Origin: Streptomyces sp. M92
GTDB lineage: Bacteria; Actinomycetota; Actinomycetes; Streptomycetales; Streptomycetaceae
Reading direction: 5' to 3'
Assembly (NCBI RefSeq): GCF_028473745.1
Contig: NZ_CP101137.1
Location: 1,550,001 to 1,614,000, forward strand
Length of the DNA: 64,000 bases
The position numbers and the translations under genes are program-made. Below, one piece after another: positions 50,325-59,164 of the stretch (the first letter of the stretch is position 1; every line of letters begins with the position of its first letter). The notes beneath the pieces were generated by a model. It searched no databases. It was not told the origin of the DNA and was given only the letters and a program-made list of their open reading frames with translations.

Positions 50325-50795
50325 ATGGCACCGAACATCGCGACGAACACCCGTGTCTCCCTGGCCGAGTTGCTGGACTTCGTACGCCCCCGGCACCGGG
50401 CGATCCTGCTGACCCGCCGGTCCGACGGCAGCCCGCAGGGGTCGCCGCTGACCTGCGGGGTCGACGACTCGGGCCGGATCGTGGTCTCCACGTACCCCGA
50501 GCGGGCCAAGACCCGCAACGCGCACCGCGATCCGCGGGTCAGCGTCATCGTGCTCAGCGACGAGTGGAACGGCCCCTGGGTCCAGGTCGACGGCACGGCG
50601 GAGGTCGTCGACAGCCCCGACTCGGTCGAGCCGCTCGTGGAGTACTACCGCAACATCGCCGGCGAGCACCCCGACTGGGACGAGTACCGGCGGGCCATGG
50701 TGGCGCAGGGCAAGTCGCTCATCCGGGTGACGCCGGAGAAGTGGGGGCCGGTGGCCACGGGGGGCTTCCCGGCGCGGCTGGCGTCGGACGGCTGA
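50325..50795 (+). CDS. PPOX-class F420-dependent oxidoreductase
   Basis: 156-residue split-barrel flavin/F420 protein. Characteristic segments are VRPRHRAILLTRRSDGSPQGSPLTCGVDDSGRIVVSTY, RAKTRNAHRDPRVSVIVL, and WVQVDGTAEVVD. The family is actinobacterial and uses deazaflavin F420 in reductions; substrate unknown. AGGGTGA precedes ATG 50325. It starts 29 bases after the STAS gene. Confidence 0.92.
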   Translation: MAPNIATNTRVSLAELLDFVRPRHRAILLTRRSDGSPQGSPLTCGVDDSGRIVVSTYPERAKTRNAHRDPRVSVIVLSDEWNGPWVQVDGTAEVVDSPDSVEPLVEYYRNIAGEHPDWDEYRRAMVAQGKSLIRVTPEKWGPVATGGFPARLASDG

Positions 50796-50849
50796 CGTCG
50801 GGTGGCTGACGTCGGGCGGGCCGCCCCCGTGCGCCCGGGGGGGGGCGGG

Positions 50850-51608
50850 TCAGCCCCGTTCGACCATCGCCTCGATGCCCGCCACCAGCAGGTCCAGCGC
50901 GAACTCGAAGTCCCGGTCCAGCATCTCGTCGACCGTCTCACCGCCGCGGGCCGACATGATGGCCCGGGACTCCGCGACGACGTCCGGGGCGGTGTCCGAC
51001 GACTCGACCACCGCGCTCATGGAGTCCTGGAAGTACTCGTCCGGGCTCATCCCGGTGTCGGCCGCCCGGGCGAAGAGATGCCCCTCGATGGTGCCGTAGC
51101 CGTACACGAACTGGAAGACGGCCGCGATCCCCCCGGTCAGCCGGTGGGCGGGCAGTCCGCTGCGCCGCATCACGCCCTGCACCGCACGGGAGAACTCCAT
51201 CGAGTGCGGCCCGATGTTGAGGTAGGTACCGGTCAGCTGGGACATCCACGGGTGGCGCACCAGCAGGGACCGGTTCTCCCGGGCCAGTGCGCGCAACTGC
51301 TCGCGCCAGTCCCCCTCGGCCTCCGGGCCGGGGCGGCGCAGCTCGCCGAAGACCGCGTCCAGGGCGAGTTCGAGCAGCTCGTCCTTGGTGTCGACGTACC
51401 AGTAGACGGACATGGCGGTGACGTTCAGCTCGGCGGCCAGGCGGCGCATGGAGAACCTGGCCAGCCCCTCGGCGTCCAGCAGCCGCACCGTGGCCTCGGT
51501 GATCCGCTCCCGGTCCAGCCCCGACGGCTGACCGCCACGCCGTCCCCCGCGCCGCCCCTCGTCCACCAGCCACACACTGGCCCGCGCCCCCCGGCCCGCC
51601 TTCGCCAT
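50850..51608 (-). CDS. TetR-family regulator (TetR_C type)
   Basis: 252 residues: N-terminal helix-turn-helix LDRERITEATVRLLDAEGLARFSMRRLAAELNVTAMSVYWYVDTKDEL, and a C-terminal TetR_C-like ligand domain with MSQLTGTYLNIGPHSMEF and FQFVYGYGTIEGHLF. GAGGAGAGGTG precedes ATG 51608. It lies 147 bases downstream of the MFS gene on the same strand; the likely operator is the 38-bp palindrome at 53283. Confidence 0.92.
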   Translation of the reverse strand: MAKAGRGARASVWLVDEGRRGGRRGGQPSGLDRERITEATVRLLDAEGLARFSMRRLAAELNVTAMSVYWYVDTKDELLELALDAVFGELRRPGPEAEGDWREQLRALARENRSLLVRHPWMSQLTGTYLNIGPHSMEFSRAVQGVMRRSGLPAHRLTGGIAAVFQFVYGYGTIEGHLFARAADTGMSPDEYFQDSMSAVVESSDTAPDVVAESRAIMSARGGETVDEMLDRDFEFALDLLVAGIEAMVERG

Positions 51609-51755
51609 ACGCACCTCTCCTCGACTCCTCACACGCCGGCCCGGATCGGCGCCCCACAAGGGGCGCGGGACGGCGTCAACGTACGGCTCCGCCGTGTGGG
51701 CGCGATCAACCACCCGCGGCCCGCAGCCGCACAAGGGCAGAAACCACCCGAGCTC

Positions 51756-53282
51756 TCAGGCGCCCGCAGTCTCCGAGTCTGCCCGTTCCGCCCGGCTCAA
51801 CAACACCGACGCCACCGCCCCGCCGGCCAGCACGGCCACCGCCCCCACCAACTGACTGCTCTCCAGCCCGGAGGAGAACGCGTCGACGACCCGCTCCCGC
51901 TCCGCCTCCCCCTCCGCCGAGGCCAGCGCCGCGGGCAACGACGCCGCCGCGACCGGCACCAGCGCCGCGAACCGCGAGTTCAGCACCGCGCCCAGCACGG
52001 CCACGCCCAGCCCGTTGCCGAACTCCGCGAGCGTCCCGTTGATCCCCGCGCCGACGCCCGCCTTGGCCGGCGGGATCGAGCTCATGATGGCGTGCGCCAT
52101 GGCCGGGTTGCCGAGCGCGCACCCCACGCCGATCAGCAGCAGCCCCAGCAGCGTGCCCGGATAGCCCGCGCCGGTCAGCGTGGCGATGGCCACCAGGCCC
52201 GCCGACATCAGCACCATGCTCAGCATGACCGCCACCGGCGTACCGAGCTTGACCAGCCACTTGGCCGCGATGCCGGAGAAGTTCAGGACCACCACCGTCG
52301 CCGCCAGCGGCGCGGTCGCCAGCCCCGCCTCCAGCGGGTCGTACCCGAGCACGAACTGCAGGTGCTGGGTGAGCAGGAAGAGCGCGCCGCCCATACCGAA
52401 GGTGATCAGCATCAGCCCGGCGACCGCGCCCGTGAACCGCTGGTTGCGGAAGAAGGCCAGGTCGAGCATGGGATACGGGATGCGGCTCTCCCAGTACGCG
52501 AAGAGCGCGAGCACACCGACCGCGACGGCCGCCGTGGCCAGTACCCGGCCGGAGGTCCAGCCGTGCTCGGGGCCGGAGATGATCGCGTAGACCAGCGCGG
52601 CCATGCCGATCGTGGAGAGCAGGGCGCCCAGCAGGTCGGGGCGGTCGCCCTGGCGGTTCTTCGACTCCGGCACCAGGGTCACGACCGCGACCAGGCCCAG
52701 CGCCACGACCGGCAGGTTGATCAGGAAGATCGCGCCCCACCAGAAGTGGTCCAGCACGAAACCGCCGATCAGCGGCCCGCAGGCGAAGCCCAGCGCGCTC
52801 ACCGCGCTCCAGATGCCGATCGCCTTGGGGTGCTCCTCGGGCGCGAAGATCTGCATGACCACGGCCAGGGTGGTGGTCAGCAGCAGCGCGCCGCCGACGC
52901 CCATCCCGGCGCGGGCCGCGATCAGCTGGCCGGTGCTGTCCGCGAGGCCCGCCGCCAGTGAGCCCAGTCCGAACAGGGCCAGGCCCGCGGTCAGCATCTT
53001 CTTGCGGCCGTAGCGGTCGGCGGCGCTGCCCGCGGTGAGCAGCAGGCCGGACTGCACCAGCGAGTAGGCGTTGATCATCCACTGGATGTCGGAGGTGGCC
53101 GCGCCCAGCTCGTCGGTGAGGGAGGGGATGGCCACGTTCAGCACGGTGTTGTCCAGCACCACCGTCAGCTGGGCGAGGCTGATGACACCGAGGATCAGCC
53201 AGCGCTGCGGGTGGCCCTGGACGGGGGACGCGGTCGGCGCGCGGCCGGGACCCTGTTCCTGCTCGGGGGAGGGCGCTGTCAT
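51756..53282 (-). CDS. MFS drug exporter (EmrB/QacA, 14-TM)
   Basis: 508 residues with 14 predicted membrane segments. Motif D1-like LTVVLDNTVLNVAIPSLTDEL in TM1, motif A GSAADRYGRKKML, and motif C ALGFACGPLIGGFVLD. A classical proton-driven multidrug exporter. The ATG at 53282 directly abuts the palindromic operator, with no room for an SD, so the mRNA is probably leaderless (TATACG lies 9 bases upstream). Followed by its TetR gene. Confidence 0.93.
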   Translation of the reverse strand: MTAPSPEQEQGPGRAPTASPVQGHPQRWLILGVISLAQLTVVLDNTVLNVAIPSLTDELGAATSDIQWMINAYSLVQSGLLLTAGSAADRYGRKKMLTAGLALFGLGSLAAGLADSTGQLIAARAGMGVGGALLLTTTLAVVMQIFAPEEHPKAIGIWSAVSALGFACGPLIGGFVLDHFWWGAIFLINLPVVALGLVAVVTLVPESKNRQGDRPDLLGALLSTIGMAALVYAIISGPEHGWTSGRVLATAAVAVGVLALFAYWESRIPYPMLDLAFFRNQRFTGAVAGLMLITFGMGGALFLLTQHLQFVLGYDPLEAGLATAPLAATVVVLNFSGIAAKWLVKLGTPVAVMLSMVLMSAGLVAIATLTGAGYPGTLLGLLLIGVGCALGNPAMAHAIMSSIPPAKAGVGAGINGTLAEFGNGLGVAVLGAVLNSRFAALVPVAAASLPAALASAEGEAERERVVDAFSSGLESSQLVGAVAVLAGGAVASVLLSRAERADSETAGA

Positions 53283-53320
53283 GCTGTACAGCGTATAGGG
53301 GTCCCTATACGCTGTACAGC
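53283..53320. promoter_or_regulatory. Perfect 38-bp palindromic operator
   Basis: GCTGTACAGCGTATAGGG, two central bases, then the exact complement: 18-bp arms without mismatch. Each arm itself contains the nested palindrome GCTGTACAGC. It sits flush against the exporter start codon and overlaps the presumed -10 hexamer. A TetR dimer, or two dimers, bound here would block transcription fully. Confidence 0.92.
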
Positions 53321-53339
53321 AAAGTGATTCCCCACCTGG

Positions 53340-55448
53340 TCAGGAGGTCGGTCGGGTCAGGTCGTAGAAGGTGGCCGAACCGACGGTGACCTCCTCGAAG
53401 TTGGCCTCGACCCAGGAAGCGATCTGCGACGAGCTGCCGGAGTCGCCGCCCATGCCGCCTCCCGTTCCGCCGCCGATGAAGTAGTGGATCCTGCCGTCCG
53501 CGACGTACTCCTTGAACCGCTCGAGGGTCGGCGACGGGTCCGTGCCGTTGAAGCCGCCGATCGCCATCACGGGCTCTCCGGTGGCGAGCTGGTGGCTCGC
53601 CGCGTTCTGGGAGCCGATCGCGGCGGCCACCCAGGTGTAGTCGTCGGCATCGGTCTCCAGCAGCTCCTTCGCCTCGGTGCCGACCTGGGCGCCGTTGAGC
53701 AGGCCGCCCACGCCCATGCCGCCACCTCCACCCGCGCCGGGGCCGGCCTCGCCGCCGTTCTGGCCGCCGTTCTGGCCGCCGGGGGCTGTCCGACCGTTCG
53801 GGGGCGTCCGGCCGTTCTGGCCCGGTGCGCCGCCCGGGAAGCCCCCGCCACCCGGGAAGCCCCCGCCATCGGGGAAGCCCTCGCCACCGCGACCACCGCC
53901 GCCCCGCCCACCGCCCGGAGGCCCCCCGGCGCCCATCATGCTCGCGCCGGACGGTCCGGCCGTGACGATGGAGCCGCTGTGCCCCTCCTGCACGGTGCTC
54001 AGCGTGTACGCGGTCGGCGCGGCCAGCGACGTCACGATCCCCAGCCCCGCCGCCGCGAGCGCCGCCCGCCGCCCCAGCCGCCCGGCGAAGACCAGCCCGA
54101 GCGCGGCGACCAGGCCTCCGACGAGGACCGGCCACTTCAGCCAGGGCAGGTAGTCGGGCGTGCGGTCGAGGAGCACGTACCCCCAGGCCGCGGTCGCCGT
54201 GGCCGCGGCGGCCAGCGCGAGGGACGCCCAGGCCCGCTCGCGTCGCTCCCACAGCGTGGCCGCGCCGATGCCGACCACCGCGGCGAGGTACGGCGCGAGG
54301 GCGACCGTGTAGTACTGGTGGAAGATGCCCGCCATGTAGCTGAAGACGGCCATGGTCGTCAGCAGCGAGCCGCCCCAGACCAGGAGGGACGCCCGGGCGG
54401 CGTCGGTACGGCCGGCGCGGCGCAGCGCGACCAGCGCCGCGGCCAGCAGGATCAGGGCCGCCGGGAGCAGCCAGGAGATCTGGCCGCCGATCTCGGAGTT
54501 GAACATCCTGTCCCAGCCGGTCTCGCCCCACTGTCCGCCGCTGCCGCCGCCGGGGCCACCGCCGCCGCCGACGCTGCCCGTCTCCTCCCCGTTGAGCCGG
54601 CCCAGGCCGTTGTAGCCGAAGGTCAGCTCCAGGAAACTGTTGTTCTGCGAGCCGCCGACGTACGGGCGGGACGACGCCGGCCACAGTTCCACGACCGCCA
54701 CCCACCAGCCGCCGGAGACGACGACGGCGAGGGTGGCGAGCGCGAGCTGCCCGAGCCGCTTCACCGGCCGCACCGGCGCGCAGACGCCGTGGACGAGGGC
54801 GAGGGCGGGCAGGATGAGGAACGCCTGGAGGGTCTTCGTCAGGAAGGCGAGCCCGATCGCGGCGCCGGCCCACACCAGCCACTTGGTCCGGCCGTCCTCC
54901 AGCGCGCGGACGACGAGGTAGCAGGCCGCGGACATCAGCAGCGCGAGGAGCGCGTCCGGGTTGTTGAAGCGGAACATCAGCGCGGCGACGGGCGTCAGGG
55001 CCAGCACCGTACCGGCGATCAGCCCGGCCGCGGGGCTGAACCGGCGGCGCACGGCCGCATACACGACGGCGACCGTCGCGACGCCCATCAGCACCTCGGG
55101 GACGAGGATCGACCAGGAGCCGAGCCCGAAGACCCGGACCGCCAGCGCCATCGGCCACAGCGCGGCCGGGGGCTTGTCGACGGTGATGGCGTTGCCCGCG
55201 TCGAGCGAGCCGAAGAAGAACGCCTTCCAGGACTGGCTGCCCGCCTGCACGGCCGCCGAGTAGAAGGAGTTGGCGTAGCCGGAGGCGCTCAGGTTGTACA
55301 GGTACAGCAGCGCTGTGGCGAGCAGCAGGCCGAGGAAGGCCGGGCGCACCCATCGGGGGTCCTCGGGACGGCCCCGCCACATGCCGCGCCACATGCCGCG
55401 CCGCAGGACCCTCCGCTGGACTCTTCGCAGGGCGTGCTGGGTCGTCAT
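53340..55448 (-). CDS. GT39/ArnT-like membrane glycosyltransferase with Gly-rich insert
   Basis: 702 residues. Lipid-linked-sugar-dependent glycosyltransferase (PMT/ArnT fold): about a dozen membrane segments, and the family acid ITVDKPPAALWPMALAVRVFG in the first loop. FRFNNPDALLALLM follows. After about residue 500 comes an extracytoplasmic part with a long Gly/Pro-rich stretch (GGRGGGGRGGEGFPDGGGFP) and a small globular end (YTWVAAAIGSQNAASHQLA). It overlaps the GT2-GtrA gene stop by 4 bases (ATGA). Probably transfers a sugar to a cell-surface acceptor. Confidence 0.88.
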   Translation of the reverse strand: MTTQHALRRVQRRVLRRGMWRGMWRGRPEDPRWVRPAFLGLLLATALLYLYNLSASGYANSFYSAAVQAGSQSWKAFFFGSLDAGNAITVDKPPAALWPMALAVRVFGLGSWSILVPEVLMGVATVAVVYAAVRRRFSPAAGLIAGTVLALTPVAALMFRFNNPDALLALLMSAACYLVVRALEDGRTKWLVWAGAAIGLAFLTKTLQAFLILPALALVHGVCAPVRPVKRLGQLALATLAVVVSGGWWVAVVELWPASSRPYVGGSQNNSFLELTFGYNGLGRLNGEETGSVGGGGGPGGGSGGQWGETGWDRMFNSEIGGQISWLLPAALILLAAALVALRRAGRTDAARASLLVWGGSLLTTMAVFSYMAGIFHQYYTVALAPYLAAVVGIGAATLWERRERAWASLALAAAATATAAWGYVLLDRTPDYLPWLKWPVLVGGLVAALGLVFAGRLGRRAALAAAGLGIVTSLAAPTAYTLSTVQEGHSGSIVTAGPSGASMMGAGGPPGGGRGGGGRGGEGFPDGGGFPGGGGFPGGAPGQNGRTPPNGRTAPGGQNGGQNGGEAGPGAGGGGGMGVGGLLNGAQVGTEAKELLETDADDYTWVAAAIGSQNAASHQLATGEPVMAIGGFNGTDPSPTLERFKEYVADGRIHYFIGGGTGGGMGGDSGSSSQIASWVEANFEEVTVGSATFYDLTRPTS

Positions 55449-56734
55449 CGTGCGTCCCCCAAGTCGGTCCCGTCCCCCGGCCCGGTCGCCGGAGGTGCCG
55501 TGTCGGCGAACACCCAGGCGCGGAAGAGCAGGAAGCGCAGCACGGTGGCCGCGAGGTTGGCGGCGATCAGCACCGTCAGTTCCGTGGAGTGGCCGGGGTC
55601 GGCGGTCGCCGCGTTCAGGGCGGCGAGCGAACCGCTGGTCAGCACGAGACCGATGCCGAACACCACCAGTCCCTGCGCCTGGTGCCGCACGGCACCGCCC
55701 CGTCCCCGCACACGGAAGGTCAGCCGCCGGTTGGCGGCGGTGTTGGCGACCGCCGAGACCAGCAGGGCGAGCGCGTTGGCGAGCTGCGAACCGGCGAAGA
55801 GGCGGAAGCCGCTGTAGAGCAGCAGGTAGCCGAGGGTGGACAGGGCGCCGACGACGCAGAAGCCGACGAGCTGCCGGGCCAGGCCCCGCGGTACGCCGGC
55901 CAGTTCCCGGTCGCGCGGGTCGTCGCCGAACGGCCGCGCCAGCCGGTCCAGCGGCAGCGAACCGGTGGCCAGTGCCTTGCCGACCCGCCAGACGCCCTTG
56001 AGGTCGTCGGTCGCCGTCTTCACGATGCGCACGGTCGAGTCGGGGTCGTCGACCCAGTCGACCGGCACCTCGTGGATGCGGCACCCGGCGCGTTCGGCGA
56101 GCACCAGCATCTCGGTGTCGAAGAACCAGCCGGTGTCCTCCACCAGCGGCAGCAGCGCCTGGGCGACGTCCCGGCGGATCGCCTTGAAGCCGCACTGGGC
56201 GTCGGAGAAGCGGGCCTGGAGGGAGCCGCGCAGGATGAGGTTGTAGGAGCGGGAGACGAACTCCCGTTTGGCGCCGCGCACCACGCGTGAGCCGGGGGTG
56301 AGGCGGGAGCCGATCGCCAGGTCCGAGTGGCCGGAGATCAGCGGCGCCACCAGCGGCAGCAGGGCGTTCAGGTCGGTGGAGAGGTCGACGTCCATGTAGG
56401 CGAGGACGGGGGCGTCCGAGGCCGACCAGACGGTGCGCAGGGCCCGGCCCCGCCCCTTCTGCTCCAGGCGGCGGGACGTGACCTCCGGCAGCTCCGCCGC
56501 GAGCCCGGCGGCCATGTGTGCGGTGGCGTCGGTGGAGGCGTTGTCCGCGACCGTGATGCGGAAGCCGTACGGGAAGGTCCGCGTGAGGTGGTCGTGCAGT
56601 CTCAGGACGCACGGCCGGAGGTCTTTCTCCTCGTTGTGGACGGGGACCACCACGTCCAGGACAGGCGTACCGGCTCCTGCGGCCGGGAGGTGCTCCCGCG
56701 CCGGCAGGGAGCCGGGAGAGGTGTCGGTTCGCAT
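55445..56734 (-). CDS. GT2 polyprenyl-phosphate glycosyltransferase fused to GtrA domain
   Basis: 429 residues. Residues 25-260 are a DPM1/GtrB-like GT2 enzyme (VVVPVHNEEKDLRPCVLRL, DNASTDATAHMA, and the metal site MDVDLSTD); residues 295-415 are a four-helix GtrA membrane domain (FCVVGALSTLGYLLLYSGF). It would make polyprenyl-phosphate-sugar and help flip it, feeding the GT39 enzyme encoded next. Start ATG 56734, 14 bases after the sensor kinase stop, so the four genes RR-HK-GT2-GT39 form one operon. Confidence 0.92.
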   Translation of the reverse strand: MRTDTSPGSLPAREHLPAAGAGTPVLDVVVPVHNEEKDLRPCVLRLHDHLTRTFPYGFRITVADNASTDATAHMAAGLAAELPEVTSRRLEQKGRGRALRTVWSASDAPVLAYMDVDLSTDLNALLPLVAPLISGHSDLAIGSRLTPGSRVVRGAKREFVSRSYNLILRGSLQARFSDAQCGFKAIRRDVAQALLPLVEDTGWFFDTEMLVLAERAGCRIHEVPVDWVDDPDSTVRIVKTATDDLKGVWRVGKALATGSLPLDRLARPFGDDPRDRELAGVPRGLARQLVGFCVVGALSTLGYLLLYSGFRLFAGSQLANALALLVSAVANTAANRRLTFRVRGRGGAVRHQAQGLVVFGIGLVLTSGSLAALNAATADPGHSTELTVLIAANLAATVLRFLLFRAWVFADTAPPATGPGDGTDLGDAR

Positions 56735-56748
56735 GGCACCGACACTTC

Positions 56749-58302
56749 TCAACTCCCCTGTCGCACCCGTGTGGTGACGCTGTGCTGTGCCTGTGAGTGC
56801 GCCGGCGCGTCCTGCGGGGCCGGCAGGCGCAGGGTGAAGACGGTGCGTCCGGGCACGCTGTCGACGGTGACGGCGCCGCCGTGCGCGGCCGCCACGGCCT
56901 GCACGATGGCGAGCCCGAGGCCCGTCGACCCGGTGGCGCGGGTGCGGGCCGAGTCGCCGCGCGCGAACCGCTCGAAGACGTGCGGCAGCAGCCCTGCCGG
57001 GATGCCCGGCCCGTTGTCCTCCACGTCCGCGCGCAGCCACGCCCCGGCGCGCCGTACGCGCGCGGTGACGGTGGTGCCGGGCGGGGTGTGGCTGCGGGCG
57101 TTGGCCAGCAGGTTGACCAGCACCTGCTGGAGCCGGGCGGCGTCCGCCGAGACGATCGCCGGTTCGTCGGGCAGGTCGAGGCGCCAGGTGTGGTCCGGCC
57201 CGGCCGCGCGGGCGTCGCTGACGGTGTCCACGACGAGTGGTACGAGGTCGGTCCGCCCGAACTCCAGCGGCCGTCCGGCGTCCAGGCGGGCGAGCAGGAG
57301 CAGGTCCTCGACCAGCCCGGTCATCCGCCCGGCCTCGGACTCGATGCGGCCCAGCGCGTGCCGGGTGTCGGGGCCGACCTGTTCCCCTCCCCGGCGGGTG
57401 AGTTCGGCGTACCCGCGGATCGAGGCGAGCGGCGTGCGCAGCTCGTGACTGGCGTCGGCGACGAACTGCCGTACCCGCGTCTCGCTCTCCTGGCGGGCGT
57501 GCAGCGCCCCGTGCACGTGGTCCAGCATCCGGTTGAGCGCGGCGCCGACCCGGCCGACCTCGGTGTGCGGGTCGCACTCGGACTCCGGGACGCGTTCGTC
57601 GAGGTTCACTTCACCGGCGTGCAGGGGGAGTTCGGAGACGCGGGTGGCGGTGGCGGCGACCCTGCGCAGGGGGCGGGTGGCGACACCGACGATGACGGTG
57701 CCGGCGAGACAGGCGGCGACGAGACCGGCGGCGGTGACGCTGGCCTCGACGATGACCAGAGTGCCGACGGTGCCGGTGACCTCGGAGGTGGGGACGGCTG
57801 CGTAGTAGCCGTCCCGGTACTCCACGCGGTAGTCGCCGAGGCCGCCGATCTCGACCGTGTGTTTGTCCCCGTCCCGGGGTGCGGAGGCCAGCGCGGCGCG
57901 TTCCGCCTCGGTGAGGGCGACCGGGCCGATACCGCTGAAGTCGGTGCTGTCGTCGTCCTTCTCGCCGTACTTGGCGTCGACGACGACGCCGCCCCGGACC
58001 TCGGCGACGATCGTGCCGAGCGGCTGCGGACCGCGGGTGACGAACTCGTCCAGGTCCATCCGCCGCGGGCCGTCGGCGCCGGGCAGAAGGCCACCGGGTC
58101 CGGCCCCGCCGGGCGGCCCGAAGCCGGACACCCGCATCGCGACCTCGTCCAGCTGCTTGTCCAGCTGGTCGTACAGGTGCGACCGCAGCGCCACCGTCGT
58201 CACCGTGCCGATCACCGCGCACACCACCGCGATCAGCGCCACCGACGCGACGACGAGCCGCGTCCGCAGGGTCCGCGGACGCGGTCGCCGCCGTCCGCTC
58301 AC
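56749..58302 (-). CDS. Sensor histidine kinase, OmpR-partner class
   Basis: 517 residues: TM1 (VVASVALIAVVCAVIGTVTTVA), an extracytoplasmic sensor of about 140 residues rich in Asp, TM2, HAMP, HisKA with the phospho-His in VADASHELRTPLASIRGYAEL, and HATPase_c with N box VLVNLLANARSHT, G1 VEDNGPGIP, F box FERFARG and G2 GSTGLGLAIV. GTG 58302 overlaps the regulator stop by 4 bases (GTGA). Confidence 0.95.
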   Translation of the reverse strand: MSGRRRPRPRTLRTRLVVASVALIAVVCAVIGTVTTVALRSHLYDQLDKQLDEVAMRVSGFGPPGGAGPGGLLPGADGPRRMDLDEFVTRGPQPLGTIVAEVRGGVVVDAKYGEKDDDSTDFSGIGPVALTEAERAALASAPRDGDKHTVEIGGLGDYRVEYRDGYYAAVPTSEVTGTVGTLVIVEASVTAAGLVAACLAGTVIVGVATRPLRRVAATATRVSELPLHAGEVNLDERVPESECDPHTEVGRVGAALNRMLDHVHGALHARQESETRVRQFVADASHELRTPLASIRGYAELTRRGGEQVGPDTRHALGRIESEAGRMTGLVEDLLLLARLDAGRPLEFGRTDLVPLVVDTVSDARAAGPDHTWRLDLPDEPAIVSADAARLQQVLVNLLANARSHTPPGTTVTARVRRAGAWLRADVEDNGPGIPAGLLPHVFERFARGDSARTRATGSTGLGLAIVQAVAAAHGGAVTVDSVPGRTVFTLRLPAPQDAPAHSQAQHSVTTRVRQGS

Positions 58303-59039
58303 GACACCGCGGGCTTGATCAGGTAGCCGGCGCCGCGCCGGGTGTGGATCATCGGTTCGCGCCCGGCGTCGATCTTCCGGCGCAGGTAGGAGATGTACAG
58401 CTCGACGACGTTGGCCTGCCCGCCGAAGTCGTACGACCACACGCGGTCCAGGATCTGCGCCTTGCTCAGCACACGCCTCGGGTTGCGCATCAGGAACCGC
58501 AGCAGCTCGAACTCGGTGGCGGTGAGGTGGATGCCGTCGCCGCCCCGCGTCACCTCGTGGCTGTCCTCGTCGAGGGTGAGGTCGCCGACGACCAGTACGG
58601 ACTCGGAGCGCCGGTCGGCGGCACCGGTGCGCCGGATCAGTCCGCGCAGCCGGGCGACGACCTCCTCCAGGCTGAACGGCTTGGTGACGTAGTCGTCCCC
58701 GCCCGCGGTCAGCCCGGCGATACGGTCCTCGACCGCGTCCTTGGCGGTCAGGAACAGCACCGGCACGTCCGGCAGGTCGCGGCGCAGCCGCCCCAGCGCG
58801 CTCAGCCCGTCCATGTCGGGCAGCATCATGTCCAGCACCACCGCGTCGGGCCGGAACTCGCGCGCGGCCTGGACGGCGCCGTGGCCGTCGCCCGCGCTGC
58901 GGATCTGCCAGCCCTCGTAGCGCAGGGCCATGGAGAGCAGTTCGGTGATGGACAACTCGTCGTCCACCACCAGCACCCGGACGGGGCTCCCGTCCGGCCT
59001 CAGCAGTTCGGTGCGCCCCTGGGGCGAGGTCGTGGTCAT
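58299..59039 (-). CDS. Response regulator, OmpR/PhoB class
   Basis: 246 residues: receiver with acidic pocket DDE (26-28), phosphoacceptor Asp70 (AVVLDMMLPDMDG) and Lys in YVTKPFSLEEVVARLRGL; C-terminal winged helix with LTATEFELLRFLMRNPRRVLSKAQILDRVW and NVVELYISYLRRKID, and the wing HTRRGAGYLIKP. First gene of the RR-HK-GT2/GtrA-GT39 operon. Confidence 0.95.
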   Translation of the reverse strand: MTTTSPQGRTELLRPDGSPVRVLVVDDELSITELLSMALRYEGWQIRSAGDGHGAVQAAREFRPDAVVLDMMLPDMDGLSALGRLRRDLPDVPVLFLTAKDAVEDRIAGLTAGGDDYVTKPFSLEEVVARLRGLIRRTGAADRRSESVLVVGDLTLDEDSHEVTRGGDGIHLTATEFELLRFLMRNPRRVLSKAQILDRVWSYDFGGQANVVELYISYLRRKIDAGREPMIHTRRGAGYLIKPAVS

Positions 59040-59164
59040 ACCGGTCACCCTGGCGGTGCGCTCTGAGAGCACTCTTTCGCCAACCTGTGATTTTCCTGAG
59101 AAACCCACAGAGGGCTCGGGCTCCCCGGCGCGCCCGGCCGGACCGGTCCTGGTCGCCGTCGCCG

